DNA from: CAIUMH01 sp963758555
GTDB lineage: Bacteria; Actinomycetota; Acidimicrobiia; Acidimicrobiales; RAAP-2
Length of the DNA: 64,000 nt
Reading direction: 5' to 3'
Assembly: GCA_963758555.1 (NCBI GenBank)
Contig: CAVWVW010000003.1
Span: forward strand, 1,674,001 to 1,738,000
Of the stretch, positions 7,740 to 16,111 are shown piece after piece. The notes beneath the pieces are model-generated. The model did not search any database, had not been told where the DNA came from, and saw only the letters and a program-made list of their open reading frames with translations. A program made the translations under genes and the position numbers. Within the stretch, counting starts at the first letter, position 1; each line of letters opens with the position of its first letter.

Positions 7740-8519
7740 TCAACGGGTGAGGTAGCGCTGGGCGAGCTGCGTGCTCTGCCCACCGAACGCAGCGAGATCG
7801 GCGGTCGTCACCTGGTCGAGGAGGCTCGTGTCTTCGATGCCGGGAGCACAGAGCACCTCACCCAGCTCCAAGCCCCGAAGGCTGGCGAGCACCACGCCTG
7901 CTGCCGCCATGCGCGGCACGGCACTCAGGTCCATGCCCTGGCGCTCATGAAACTCAGTGGCCACGATGCCAGGACAGAGCACCTGGACGCGCACGGGGGT
8001 GTCGAGCAGCTCTTGGTTGAGCGACTGGGTCATCGCCACCAGCAGCGCCAGCGTCCCGGTGTAGGTTGCACGTCCCGCTCCCACCCCAAGCGGCGCTGGT
8101 CCTGCGAAGGCGAGCATCCCGGCAACGTTCACGATCGTCCCCGCGCCGCGCTCAAGCATGCCGGGCAGCGCAGCTTGGATCAGCATCGTCGGAGCCACCG
8201 TCTTGACGTGGATCAGCTCTCGAGCTTTTGCAGCTGGCAGCTCAGCCATCGCCATGTAGTGGGCCACGCCTGCGTTGTTGACCAGCATGCTGAGCGGCCG
8301 ACCCGAGCAGACCGCCGCCACCTCATCGATGCCTGCATCGGTCGACAGGTCGGCGACGAGAATCTGGACCTCGACAGAGGGGAGCGAGTCGGCCAGCTCT
8401 TCGAGCCTCTCAAGGCGCCTTCCCGCCACGACGAGATCGAACCCAAGCTCTCCGAGGCGCTTCGCGTACGCGGCACCGATGCCCGATGACGCTCCGGTGA
8501 CCAGTGCAAGCTCTGCCAA
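7740..8519 (-). CDS. Short-chain dehydrogenase-like protein lacking the catalytic Ser and Lys
   Basis: 259 residues with a complete Rossmann start (VTGASSGIGAAYAKRLGELG), an ADL loop, the NNAG motif and PG..T after the active site. At the active site, however, the usual Ser of the 'VASL' strand is Gly134 (IVNVAGMLAF) and the YxxxK motif reads Tyr153-TGT-Leu157, so both Ser and Lys of the tetrad are replaced while Tyr stays. Ordinary NAD(P)-dependent carbonyl reduction is therefore doubtful. It may bind nucleotide without catalysis. The SRPBCC gene is divergent from it, 145 bases away. Confidence 0.85.
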   Translation of the reverse strand: MAELALVTGASSGIGAAYAKRLGELGFDLVVAGRRLERLEELADSLPSVEVQILVADLSTDAGIDEVAAVCSGRPLSMLVNNAGVAHYMAMAELPAAKARELIHVKTVAPTMLIQAALPGMLERGAGTIVNVAGMLAFAGPAPLGVGAGRATYTGTLALLVAMTQSLNQELLDTPVRVQVLCPGIVATEFHERQGMDLSAVPRMAAAGVVLASLRGLELGEVLCAPGIEDTSLLDQVTTADLAAFGGQSTQLAQRYLTR

Positions 8520-8664
8520 GGTGCTCTCTCTCGGTTGGGTCTCGTTTCAACCTAGGGGCGCGAGCACGCTCGTCGTGCTGACCCACCTCGCGCGCCCGAT
8601 CCGTCGAGCGGTCTCAGCCCGGACCCTGGCGATGCCGAGCGATCCGTGGCCTAGCGTCAGTGGC

Positions 8665-9141
8665 ATGCGAGCTGCCGTGAGCCTGACGATCGATGCACCT
8701 CCGATGAAGGTGTGGGGGCTCATCAGCGACATCACCAACATGGGGACCTTCAGCCCTGAGGTGGTCGAAGCCGAGTGGCTCGAGGGTGCCACCGGGCCCG
8801 AGGTGGGAGCCACCTACCGAGGTCACGTCAGGCGCAACGAGAACTGGCCCGTCTTGTACTGGACCACCTGCAAGATCACCGCCTGTGTCCCGGGCGAGGT
8901 CTTCGAGTTCGCGGTCGTCGCCTCTGACAAGGCGATCAACACCTGGCGCTATGAGTTCGAACCCACCGACGACGGAGGCACCGAGGTCACCGAGTCCTTC
9001 GACCTCGGCGACAGCTTCATCGTGAAGCTCTGGCGCCCGCTCGGTGGGTTCCTCCGGGAGAACCGGAACAAGCGTGACATGCTCCGCACGCTCGAGCGGG
9101 TGAAGCAAGCCGCCGAGGTGGCCGAGCCCTCAGAGGGCTAG
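8665..9141 (+). CDS. SRPBCC-family (polyketide cyclase/START-like) protein
   Basis: 158 residues from ATG 8665. The pattern is that of a lipid-binding SRPBCC barrel: SLTIDAPPMKVWGLISDI, then FSPEVVEAEWLEG, GPEVGATYRGHVRR, and a final helix LGGFLRENRNKRDMLRTLERVK. The fold forms a hydrophobic pocket for small ligands; the ligand cannot be told. The frame is open upstream to 8275 but that part covers the promoter region and the antisense SDR. Confidence 0.8.
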   Translation: MRAAVSLTIDAPPMKVWGLISDITNMGTFSPEVVEAEWLEGATGPEVGATYRGHVRRNENWPVLYWTTCKITACVPGEVFEFAVVASDKAINTWRYEFEPTDDGGTEVTESFDLGDSFIVKLWRPLGGFLRENRNKRDMLRTLERVKQAAEVAEPSEG

Positions 9142-9277
9142 CGCCCCCCCGCCGGGCCCACCGACCGGGGGCGAGGATACCTGGCGGTGATTCGCAGCGT
9201 TCTGGGTGATGAGTGAGTGCCGTGACGCCGTCTTCTGTTGGACCCCTCGACCGGCCCGGCGCGGGTAGGTTTCGCCT

Positions 9278-10918
9278 ATGACGCAGCCCAACATTCTCCT
9301 GATCATGACGGACGAGGAGCGCTACCCGCCTCCCTACGAGGGCGCGGAGCTCGAGCGCTTCCGCAGCTCGCAGCTGCCGGCCCGAGCATCGATCCGGTCT
9401 CGAGGCATCGAGTTTCATCGCCACTACGCCGGCTCCACGGCCTGCGTGCCAAGCCGAGCCACGCTCTTCACGGGCCAGTACCCGTCGTTGCACGGCGTGA
9501 CCTCCACCGACGGGGTGGCGAAGCAGGTCTCCGATCCAAAGATGCAGTGGCTCGATCCCAACTCGGTCCCCACCTTGGGCGACTGGTTCCGCGCCGGTGG
9601 CTATCGCACGCACTACCGGGGCAAGTGGCACGTCTCGCACGCAGATCTCATGATGCCTGGCTCGCACGAGGGACTCATGGCCTCTGACGAGAACGGCCAG
9701 CTCATCCCAGAGGTCGTCGACGCCTATCGCAAGGCCGACCGCCTCGACCCCTTCGGGTTCTCCGGCTGGATCGGGCGCGAGCCTCACGGAGCGGCGAAGG
9801 CCGACTGCGGGACCGTTCGAGATGGCGTGTTCGCCGAGCAGGTCGTCGAGCTGTTCGGCGAGCTCTCCGCCGCGCAGGCCAGCGGGCCCTGGCTCACCGT
9901 GGCGTCGTTCGTGAACCCTCACGACATCGCGTTCTCCGGCTTCGGCTGGGAGCAGCTCCTCCAGTTCGGGCCCCCCGACGACACGGTGCCGGAGATCGCC
10001 GAGGCGCCCTCGCAGGCCGACTCCTTCGCCGGTCGCCCGGCGTGCCAGGAGGCCTTCAAGAACCTCTGGCCACTGATGCTGTTCCCCACGGCGACGGACC
10101 TCGGCTATCGGCGCCTCTACTACTACCTCCACAAGCTGGTCGACCAAGCCATCGGCAAGATCCTCGCCGCCCTCGAGGCGTCAGGTATGAGCGACAACAC
10201 CATCGTCGTGTTCACCTCCGACCACGGCGACGTGCTCGGCGCCCACGGCGGTCTCATCCAGAAGTGGGCCAACGCCTACGACGAGGCCGTTCGGGTGCCG
10301 CTCCTCATCGCCGGACCGGGGATCGACCCGGCGGCCCCGGACGTCTCGATCCCCACCAGCCACGTGGACTTGATCCCGACGCTCCTCGGGCTGGCAGGCA
10401 TCGACGTCGAGCAAGCAGCGGCGGGCGTCGCAGCGCACCACGATGAGGCCCAGCCGCTCCCGGGTCGAGACCTGAGCGAGGTCGTCGTGGGCCGCGCTCC
10501 CGAGGCGACCGTTGCGTCACCGATCTACTTCATGACCGAGGACGACGTGACTCGTGGTGTGACCCAAGCAAACATCCTCAACGGGACGCCCTTCGAGGCG
10601 CTCTCCCCGCCCATCAACATCGAATCGGTGCTCAGCACGCTTCCGACGGGCGATCAGGGGGCTCCTGAGCTCTGGAAGCTGAACCACTACTACGAGCGCC
10701 TCGACGAGTGGTACGCCGCGCAGGGCGTGGCAGCCAACCCCTTCTTGGGTCCACCGGCTGAATCTTTCTTCGAGCTCCACAACCTCTCGAGCGATCCCGA
10801 AGAGCGCGAGAACAAGGCCGGGAGCACGCTCGAGCAGCTCTCCGCCATGGTCTCGGTGCTTGAGCAGCAGCGCGATCTCAAGCGGCGGATCCCCCGGCTC
10901 CGGAACCCGACCGGCTGA
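9278..10918 (+). CDS. Sulfatase-family hydrolase
   Basis: 546 residues. The N-terminal NILLIMTDEER carries the paired Asp residues of the metal site. The sulfatase signature is STACVPSRATLFTGQYP, with Cys56-V-P-S-R as the residue converted to formylglycine. GKWHVSH, a late FTSDHGDVLGAHG (Asp-His metal ligands) and ETNKA-like ENKAG near the C-terminus complete the fold. No signal peptide is visible, so it is probably cytoplasmic. It would cleave sulfate or phosphonate esters; the substrate is unknown. No formylglycine-generating enzyme gene is in the window. Confidence 0.9.
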   Translation: MTQPNILLIMTDEERYPPPYEGAELERFRSSQLPARASIRSRGIEFHRHYAGSTACVPSRATLFTGQYPSLHGVTSTDGVAKQVSDPKMQWLDPNSVPTLGDWFRAGGYRTHYRGKWHVSHADLMMPGSHEGLMASDENGQLIPEVVDAYRKADRLDPFGFSGWIGREPHGAAKADCGTVRDGVFAEQVVELFGELSAAQASGPWLTVASFVNPHDIAFSGFGWEQLLQFGPPDDTVPEIAEAPSQADSFAGRPACQEAFKNLWPLMLFPTATDLGYRRLYYYLHKLVDQAIGKILAALEASGMSDNTIVVFTSDHGDVLGAHGGLIQKWANAYDEAVRVPLLIAGPGIDPAAPDVSIPTSHVDLIPTLLGLAGIDVEQAAAGVAAHHDEAQPLPGRDLSEVVVGRAPEATVASPIYFMTEDDVTRGVTQANILNGTPFEALSPPINIESVLSTLPTGDQGAPELWKLNHYYERLDEWYAAQGVAANPFLGPPAESFFELHNLSSDPEERENKAGSTLEQLSAMVSVLEQQRDLKRRIPRLRNPTG

Positions 10919-11233
10919 ACACGGGTCGCTCGAAGGCAGGGCGGAGCTGCCCTGCACGCTGCCCCGAGGGCCACCTCCGCTAGAGAGAAAGCCCCCTGAT
11001 CCTTGCGGCAGATGGAGGGGCGGCTGCGGCCATGACCACACGGGCTATTGCGGGGTTTTGGCGAGTGTGCTCGAGCTCTCCTCCGAGGTCAGAAGGGCTT
11101 TCTGGCCGAGAGCGCTTCTTGTCATCGGGGAGAACTCGATAAGGATCACGTAAATCGACACCAAAACGAGACGGAGTCGACTTAGCATCGTCGCATCCCT
11201 TCACTTCTGTGAAGCCCGAGCATCAAAGGCTGC
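10919..11233. other. Intergenic region of 315 bases
   Basis: Lies between the sulfatase and LCP genes, which run in the same direction. I see no gene or RNA in it. The last 100 bases are less GC-rich (around 11130-11210) and probably hold the LCP promoter, but no convincing -35/-10 pair stands out. Confidence 0.4.
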
Positions 11234-12586
11234 ATGAGCGACGATTCCATCAATCAACCTCGAAGGAGCGAAGATCGCCTCGCTCGACTCGGCCAGGAGA
11301 TCGACGGCACCACTGGCACTCCGGCGACACGCAAGGAGCAGCGCCAAGCGCGAGCGACGAGCTCACGTACGGGCCGTCGACGAAAGCGCTGGAGCACCAA
11401 GCGCAAGGTCGTCACCATCCTCACGTCGATCGCCGTCCTGCTGGCCCTCGTGGTCGGGGGCAGCTATGCGTACTTCCGCTACGAGTGGAACAAGATCCAC
11501 AAGGTCGCCTGCACGACCTGCGTCGCAGCGATCTCTGGCAAGCCTTTCAACGTGCTCATCGTTGGCTCCGACACTCGAGCCGGGAACACCGGTCAGGCCG
11601 CGAGCTCCTTCGGCACGTCCGCCGCAGAGGGCGGACAGCGAAGCGACACGATCAAGATCGTTCGCGTCGACCCAGCGTCGGGGACTGCCCGCGTGCTCTC
11701 CATCCCTCGAGACACCTTCGTCACGATGTCAGGGCTCGCCGAGAGCACCGGTCTGACGGGACCCAACAAGATCAACGCAGCGTTCAACAATGGTCCCAAC
11801 GCCCTCATCGAGACCATCAAGAACACCTTTGGCATCTCGATCAATCACTACGTCGTGGTGGACTTCAACGGGGTCATCGACTCCGTCAATGCGCTCAACG
11901 GGATCAGCCTCAACTTCAAGGATCCCGTCAGGGACTTCAACACCCAGACGGGCGTCAACGAGAGCGGGCTCGACATCGCGCTCCCGGGTTGCCATCTGCT
12001 CAGCGGGAATCAGGTGCTCTCGCTGTCCCGATCTCGCTACTACCAGTACTACGCCAACGGCGAATGGAACAGCGACAACGGCTACGACATCGCGCGGATC
12101 CAGCGCCAGAACATCATCATCGAAGCCATGGTGAAGAAGGCGGGCTCGACCTACAACCCCTTCACGCTTCGCGCCTTGCTCGACTCGGTCACTCACGACA
12201 TCACCATCGACACCAAGATGTCGCCGTCGCTCCTCTACGACCTCGCCGAGAAGTACCACGCCTTCTCGCCGTCGAGCCTGGTGTCCTTCACGCTGCCCAC
12301 CACGCCGTACAACAACGGTTACGGAGCCGTCCTCACCGTCAACACCGAGAGTTCACCCACCTACATCGACACCATCACCCAGTTCCTGGGCGAGGCTCCC
12401 GCCGCGCCGACCACGCCGCCGCTCGACGCGTCGGTGAATCCGGTGACGGTCCCCACCACGACGACGACCACCGCCCCGGCGTCCACCTCCACGGCAAAAT
12501 CGCCCAGCTCGACGTCGCACACCACGACCACGACGCCACCGGCGGCCACGGATTCACTCCCTTCCTACGACCCGACACTCTGCTGA
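11234..12586 (+). CDS. LytR-CpsA-Psr (LCP) family cell-wall ligase
   Basis: 450 residues. A basic cytoplasmic N-terminus of about 55 residues precedes one membrane helix (VVTILTSIAVLLALVVGGSYAYF) and an extracellular LCP domain: FNVLIVGSDTR, RSDTIKIVRVDP, VLSIPRDTFV, INAAFNNG, and VVVDFNG. The Arg and Asp residues that hold the polyprenyl pyrophosphate are present. LCP enzymes attach glycopolymers such as arabinogalactan or teichoic acid to peptidoglycan. The C-terminal 80 residues form a Thr/Pro/Ala-rich tail typical of a wall-spanning linker. No glycan-synthesis genes are adjacent. Confidence 0.92.
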   Translation: MSDDSINQPRRSEDRLARLGQEIDGTTGTPATRKEQRQARATSSRTGRRRKRWSTKRKVVTILTSIAVLLALVVGGSYAYFRYEWNKIHKVACTTCVAAISGKPFNVLIVGSDTRAGNTGQAASSFGTSAAEGGQRSDTIKIVRVDPASGTARVLSIPRDTFVTMSGLAESTGLTGPNKINAAFNNGPNALIETIKNTFGISINHYVVVDFNGVIDSVNALNGISLNFKDPVRDFNTQTGVNESGLDIALPGCHLLSGNQVLSLSRSRYYQYYANGEWNSDNGYDIARIQRQNIIIEAMVKKAGSTYNPFTLRALLDSVTHDITIDTKMSPSLLYDLAEKYHAFSPSSLVSFTLPTTPYNNGYGAVLTVNTESSPTYIDTITQFLGEAPAAPTTPPLDASVNPVTVPTTTTTTAPASTSTAKSPSSTSHTTTTTPPAATDSLPSYDPTLC

Positions 12587-12760
12587 CCCGCGGCTCCGAG
12601 CTCTGCTTCGGGGCTCACGCAGAACGGCTGGCCAGCGGGCAGTGGGCGCCTCGTTCCTGAGGAACCGCCAGCCTTGCGATGCACCCACGTGTCGATTTCG
12701 GCGCCACTCGATCGTCAGTTCAGTGACACAATCGAACTCACCTCCGAAAGGAAGTCACGG

Positions 12761-13147
12761 ATGCGCTACACCTTGCTGCTCCACTATCCCGAACCATCCG
12801 AAGGAGAGCTCGATCCCGAGGCAATGGCCCAAGGGATGAGCGCGTTCCAGGCCTACGCGAGGGCCCTTGATGAAGCGGGTGTGCTCTTGAGCGCTGAAGT
12901 GCTCCAGCAGTCGAACGCGACCACCACCGTCTCGGCCTCGACCGGGAGCTTCGTCGTGCAAGAAGGACCGTTCGCCGACACGCACGAGCAGCTGGGTGGC
13001 ACGTTCGTCCTCGACGTGGTCGACCTCGATGCGGCGATCGAGTGGGCTCGGCGAGCGCCGTCGGTTTCGTGGGGTCACGTCGAGATCCGACCGGGCGCCA
13101 CGCACTACGAGGATGGATCGTGGCAAGGGCAACCGCCAGGCTCGTGA
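12761..13147 (+). CDS. YCII-related (DGPF) domain protein
   Basis: 128 residues from ATG 12761, after a GAAAGGAAG ribosome site. Features of the family are MRYTLLLHYPE, a middle VQEGPFADTHEQLGGTFVLDV segment (DGPF-like, here EGPF), and the closing IEWARRAPS...VEIRP. Its stop overlaps the GTG start of the following sigma factor. YCII proteins of this sort are habitually encoded beside ECF42-type sigma factors; their biochemical role is not settled. Confidence 0.88.
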   Translation: MRYTLLLHYPEPSEGELDPEAMAQGMSAFQAYARALDEAGVLLSAEVLQQSNATTTVSASTGSFVVQEGPFADTHEQLGGTFVLDVVDLDAAIEWARRAPSVSWGHVEIRPGATHYEDGSWQGQPPGS

Positions 13148-14157
13148 GCACCGGAGATGCCGCTCTCGTCGCGGAGCAGGTGGCACGCGATTCATACGGC
13201 CAGCTCATCGCTCTGCTGGCATCATCCACGCGCGACATCGCGCTCGCCGAAGACGTCCTCGCCGATGCCTTCGAGAGGGCGTTGACCACCTGGCCGATCA
13301 CCGGGGTCCCGGACAGCCCTCAGGCCTGGCTGGTGACCGTGTCGAGGAATCGACTGCGCGACGTGCTCCGCTCCGCAGCGAGGCGGACCGCTGCTCCACT
13401 CGAAGAGCGCGCCCTGCCCGCATGCGCTGAGCCCGCCGTCGAGCCGTTCCCCGACAAGCGCTTGGAGCTCCTCTTCGCATGCACCCACCCGGCGATCAGC
13501 CCCGAGATACGAACACCGCTCATGCTCCAGGTCGTCTTCGGCTTCGACGCCGCACGGATCGGCGACGTCTTCGCGGTGCCAGCGTCGACCATGGCGCAGC
13601 GCTTGGTCAGGACGAAGCGACGCATCCGAGACACCGGCATACCGTTCAAGGTGCCAGAGCCAACTGAGCTCCAAGAGCGACTGCCTGCCGTGCTCGAAGC
13701 GATCTACGGTGCCTACGCCATCGACTGGCTGGGCCCTTACGAGAGGATCCATGAGTCCATCGCCGAAGAGGCTCGATGGCTGGCGGTGCTCACCGCAGGC
13801 CTGCTCAAGGCGGAGCCCGAGGCGTGGGGCCTTGCCTCGTTGCTCACGCTCGCGCAATCTCGTGCCCCGGCGCGGAAGGGCGCCTCGTGGCCACCCCTTG
13901 ACGAACAGGACACGGGACTCTGGGACCGCGCGCTCATCATCGAGGGCGAGCGGCTCTTGCACCGAGCGCACGCGCTCGGTGCTCCGCTCGGACGCTTCCA
14001 GCTCGAGGCCGCCATCCAATCCGCTCACTGCGATCGCCTCCGCACAGGGAAGGTCGATCGCGAGGCGATCATCACGCTCTACCGAGGGCTCGTCGCCATC
14101 GCACCCACCCTTGGTGCAGAGCGAGCCTTGGCCACGCTCACGGACCAGGCCCGGTAG
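13144..14157 (+). CDS. ECF RNA polymerase sigma factor of the YCII-linked (ECF42-like) type, short C-terminus
   Basis: 337 residues from GTG 13144, which overlaps the YCII stop (GTGA). Region 2 (SYGQLIALLASSTRDIALAEDVLADAFERAL and AWLVTVSRNRLRD), the linker LELLFACTHPAI and region 4 (RTPLMLQVVFGFDAARIGDVFAVPASTMAQRLVRTKRRIRD) are all visible, followed by the extended helical domain (YGAYAIDW, EEARWLAVLTAGLL). Members of this group usually have a longer TPR-like tail; here it stops soon after LYRGLVAIAP. No anti-sigma factor is adjacent, as usual for this group. A run-on frame upstream to 13042 overlaps YCII and is not real. Confidence 0.88.
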   Translation: MSTGDAALVAEQVARDSYGQLIALLASSTRDIALAEDVLADAFERALTTWPITGVPDSPQAWLVTVSRNRLRDVLRSAARRTAAPLEERALPACAEPAVEPFPDKRLELLFACTHPAISPEIRTPLMLQVVFGFDAARIGDVFAVPASTMAQRLVRTKRRIRDTGIPFKVPEPTELQERLPAVLEAIYGAYAIDWLGPYERIHESIAEEARWLAVLTAGLLKAEPEAWGLASLLTLAQSRAPARKGASWPPLDEQDTGLWDRALIIEGERLLHRAHALGAPLGRFQLEAAIQSAHCDRLRTGKVDREAIITLYRGLVAIAPTLGAERALATLTDQAR

Positions 14158-14196
14158 CGAGGCCGTGGGCTCGGCGTGATGCTCGAGGGGCTGGCC

Positions 14197-14796
14197 TCAG
14201 ACGGGTGGTGCCGGGTCGTACTGGATCCCGCGCCTGACCTGCTGGGCCCGCTCTCCTCCAGCCAATCGACGTACCAGGTGCAGGGCCATGTCGATCCCGG
14301 CCGAGACGCCGGCCGAGGTGATCACCTCCCCGTCGTCGACGAAGCGATCGTCGGGTCGAAGCTCGATCGTGGCATCGAGCCCCGAGAGCGCCTCCAACGA
14401 CGCCCAGTGCGTCGTTGCAGGTCGATCACTCAGCAGACCAGCCGCCGCAAAGACGAGTGAGCCAGTGCACACGCTCGCCAGCAGCGGGACCGACTGGCGC
14501 TGCAGGCGGAGCCACTCGAGCTGTGCCTCGTCGTCCAGCTGCGGACGAGTCCCCTGTCCACCTGGGTAGATCAGCACCTCGAGAGCCGGGACGTCTTCAT
14601 AGGAGTGCTGCGCCTCGATGACCAGACCCTTCGCGCATCGGATGCGACCTCCGAGCTTGGAGAACGTCGTCACCTCGTAGCCGTCTTGGGGAAAGTTCTT
14701 GGTCCAGAAGGAGAGGACCTCCCAGGGCCCCACGGCGTCGAGCTCCTCAACGTCGGCGAAGAGCAAGATGCCGATGAGCTTCGGAGTGCTCGCCAC
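14197..14796 (-). CDS. DJ-1/PfpI (GATase1-like) family protein
   Basis: 199 residues. The fold is clear from IGILLFADVEELDAVGPWEVL, VLIYPGGQGTR, the nucleophile elbow LASVCTGSLVFAAAGLL (Cys110) and HWASLEALSG. The C-terminal half with VITSAGVSAGIDMALHLV is the GlxA/AraC-partner subtype without the DNA-binding domain. Related enzymes include isonitrile hydratases and glyoxalase/protease-like proteins; activity is not predictable. It is convergent with the sigma-factor gene. Confidence 0.85.
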   Translation of the reverse strand: MASTPKLIGILLFADVEELDAVGPWEVLSFWTKNFPQDGYEVTTFSKLGGRIRCAKGLVIEAQHSYEDVPALEVLIYPGGQGTRPQLDDEAQLEWLRLQRQSVPLLASVCTGSLVFAAAGLLSDRPATTHWASLEALSGLDATIELRPDDRFVDDGEVITSAGVSAGIDMALHLVRRLAGGERAQQVRRGIQYDPAPPV

Positions 14797-14969
14797 GCCC
14801 TGGGTCTACCACATCCGACTTCTGCCAAAGCGCCTCCGTGGTCGCTCACCGCGCTCGTGGAGGAACCACACAGTCGACGACGACGAGACCAAGCATCGGT
14901 TCGGGATCGCCGTCGGGAGCCCGCTCAAGGTGGCATCCGCCTCCAGGGAGGACCACAGCACCTTGGGCC

Positions 14970-15294
14970 TCAGTGCGAACCCAGCCTCCGCCACGCCAGC
15001 ACCGAGAGGATCGAGACGCCCGAGAGGACAGAGCCGATCGAGGCGAAGGAGCCAAGGGAGCCGATCGAAAAGGCACTGCCGACTGAACCGACAGAGCAGA
15101 ACGAACCGATCGAGCCGATCGAAAGTGAGCTGCCGATCGAGCCGATGGAAAACGTGCTGGCAATCGACCCGATGGAGCGGTTCGAGGCGATCGAACCGAT
15201 GGAGCGATACGAGCCAAGAGAGCTCCCCCAACCCGGCCTGCTCGTCGGGTGCCTCGTCAGTGAGCACGGGCTGCGGTGGTGCGACGTCCTCCAT
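14970..15294 (-). pseudogene. Small Ser/Gly/Ile nonapeptide-repeat protein, frameshifted near its N-terminus
   Basis: In one leftward frame a plausible acidic N-terminus starts at 15294 (MEDVAPPQPVLTDEA). One base off, the second frame, which stops at 14970, carries eight tandem 9-residue repeats of the form x-S-I-G-S-I-G-S-x encoded at 14991-15206 (for example RSIGSIASN, FSIGSIGSS, CSVGSVGSA). A single-base change at about 15207-15225 would join them into a protein of about 108 residues. The repeat period is 27 bases and the codons differ between copies, which points to selection on the protein. I do not recognise a function; the pattern could make a packed membrane or beta-type filament segment. 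It could instead start at 15335 in the repeat frame without any frameshift. Confidence 0.5.
14991..15206 (-). repeat. Eight tandem 27-base repeats encoding x-S-I-G-S-I-G-S-x
   Basis: The unit is 27 bases (9 codons) repeated eight times, degenerate at the DNA level but regular at the protein level. The first unit is at 15180-15206 and the last, more diverged, at 14991-15017. Confidence 0.75.
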
Positions 15295-15444
15295 GCCACC
15301 AGCCTACGAGCGACCCAGGGGCGGTCGCTCGCCATGGCACGTCGGCCACCCGGATCCCATCGATCTCGCTTCAGGCGACGGCGGGCCTGTGGCAGCAGCC
15401 TCGCAGGGAGGCGACACGCTTTGGCGAGGATCGCGCTTGCGTGC

Positions 15445-15996
15445 TCAGCTCGACGGACTCCGCAGGGTCACGACCTGGCGGGGAGCTCGCACCGTCGCCG
15501 CGGGAAGGCCCACCACCACGACCTTGGTCTTGTAGTACCCAGCGGGCAGGAGCGGCGGGCCGCCACGTGGGGTGCACGCGGGAAGAGACGCCGTCACCGA
15601 TGAACCAGACGTGCACTGGCTGTAGGAGGTCGAGATCGTGGCCGAAAAGACGTTGGCACCGGGTGCGAGCTTGATCGTGGGAGCACAGGCCATCAGCAGG
15701 AAGCCAGGCGAGAACTTGATGACCTGGTTCTCCAAGCCGACGTGCAACCAGCCATCAGCGGCACACCCCTCCACCGTGATCGACCGCCTCGTCAGGTTCT
15801 TCATCGTGACGGTGGCGTTGATGGGATCACCGACGACCACCCTCGCCGTCGAGAGGTCCAGGGAGACCTCGACCTTGGTCCCCGAAGGGAGCAACGGTGT
15901 CCCCGCCGGCAGCGGAGCGGTCTCGGTGACGGTGGAGCAGCCAGCGAGCAGCAGCGTGGTGATGCCGAGAGACCCCAGCGCTCGAAACGGTGCCAC
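15445..15996 (-). CDS. Secreted lipoprotein of unknown function
   Basis: 183 residues. A type II signal peptide ends in the lipobox LLAGC (Cys20), followed by a Thr/Pro linker and an immunoglobulin-like beta domain: KVEVSLDLSTARVVVGDPINATVTMKNLT, with four further cysteines that could form two disulfides. The 'G..i..tvt..N.t...i' pattern is that of bacterial Ig-like folds. No specific role is indicated by neighbours. Confidence 0.7.
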   Translation of the reverse strand: MAPFRALGSLGITTLLLAGCSTVTETAPLPAGTPLLPSGTKVEVSLDLSTARVVVGDPINATVTMKNLTRRSITVEGCAADGWLHVGLENQVIKFSPGFLLMACAPTIKLAPGANVFSATISTSYSQCTSGSSVTASLPACTPRGGPPLLPAGYYKTKVVVVGLPAATVRAPRQVVTLRSPSS

Positions 15997-16111
15997 GCCC
16001 CCATCTTGCTCTTGAGCGTGGCCAGACGTCGGTCGTCAGCGGACCGTCAAGCGCTGCGTGCACGGGCTGTCGTTGACGCAGCGATCGATCGCACCCGTAG
16101 CCTCCCTCTAC

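Noticed and set aside
9017..10147. Long leftward open frame of 376 codons opposite the sulfatase
   Set aside because: It overlaps the sulfatase and the SRPBCC tail, has no ribosome site and no recognisable motif. High GC content gives such antisense frames by chance; the sulfatase carries the CVPSR signature and is real.
14991..15206. Regular 27-base repeats as a CRISPR array
   Set aside because: Units are contiguous with no spacers, and they encode a regular peptide. No cas gene is present.
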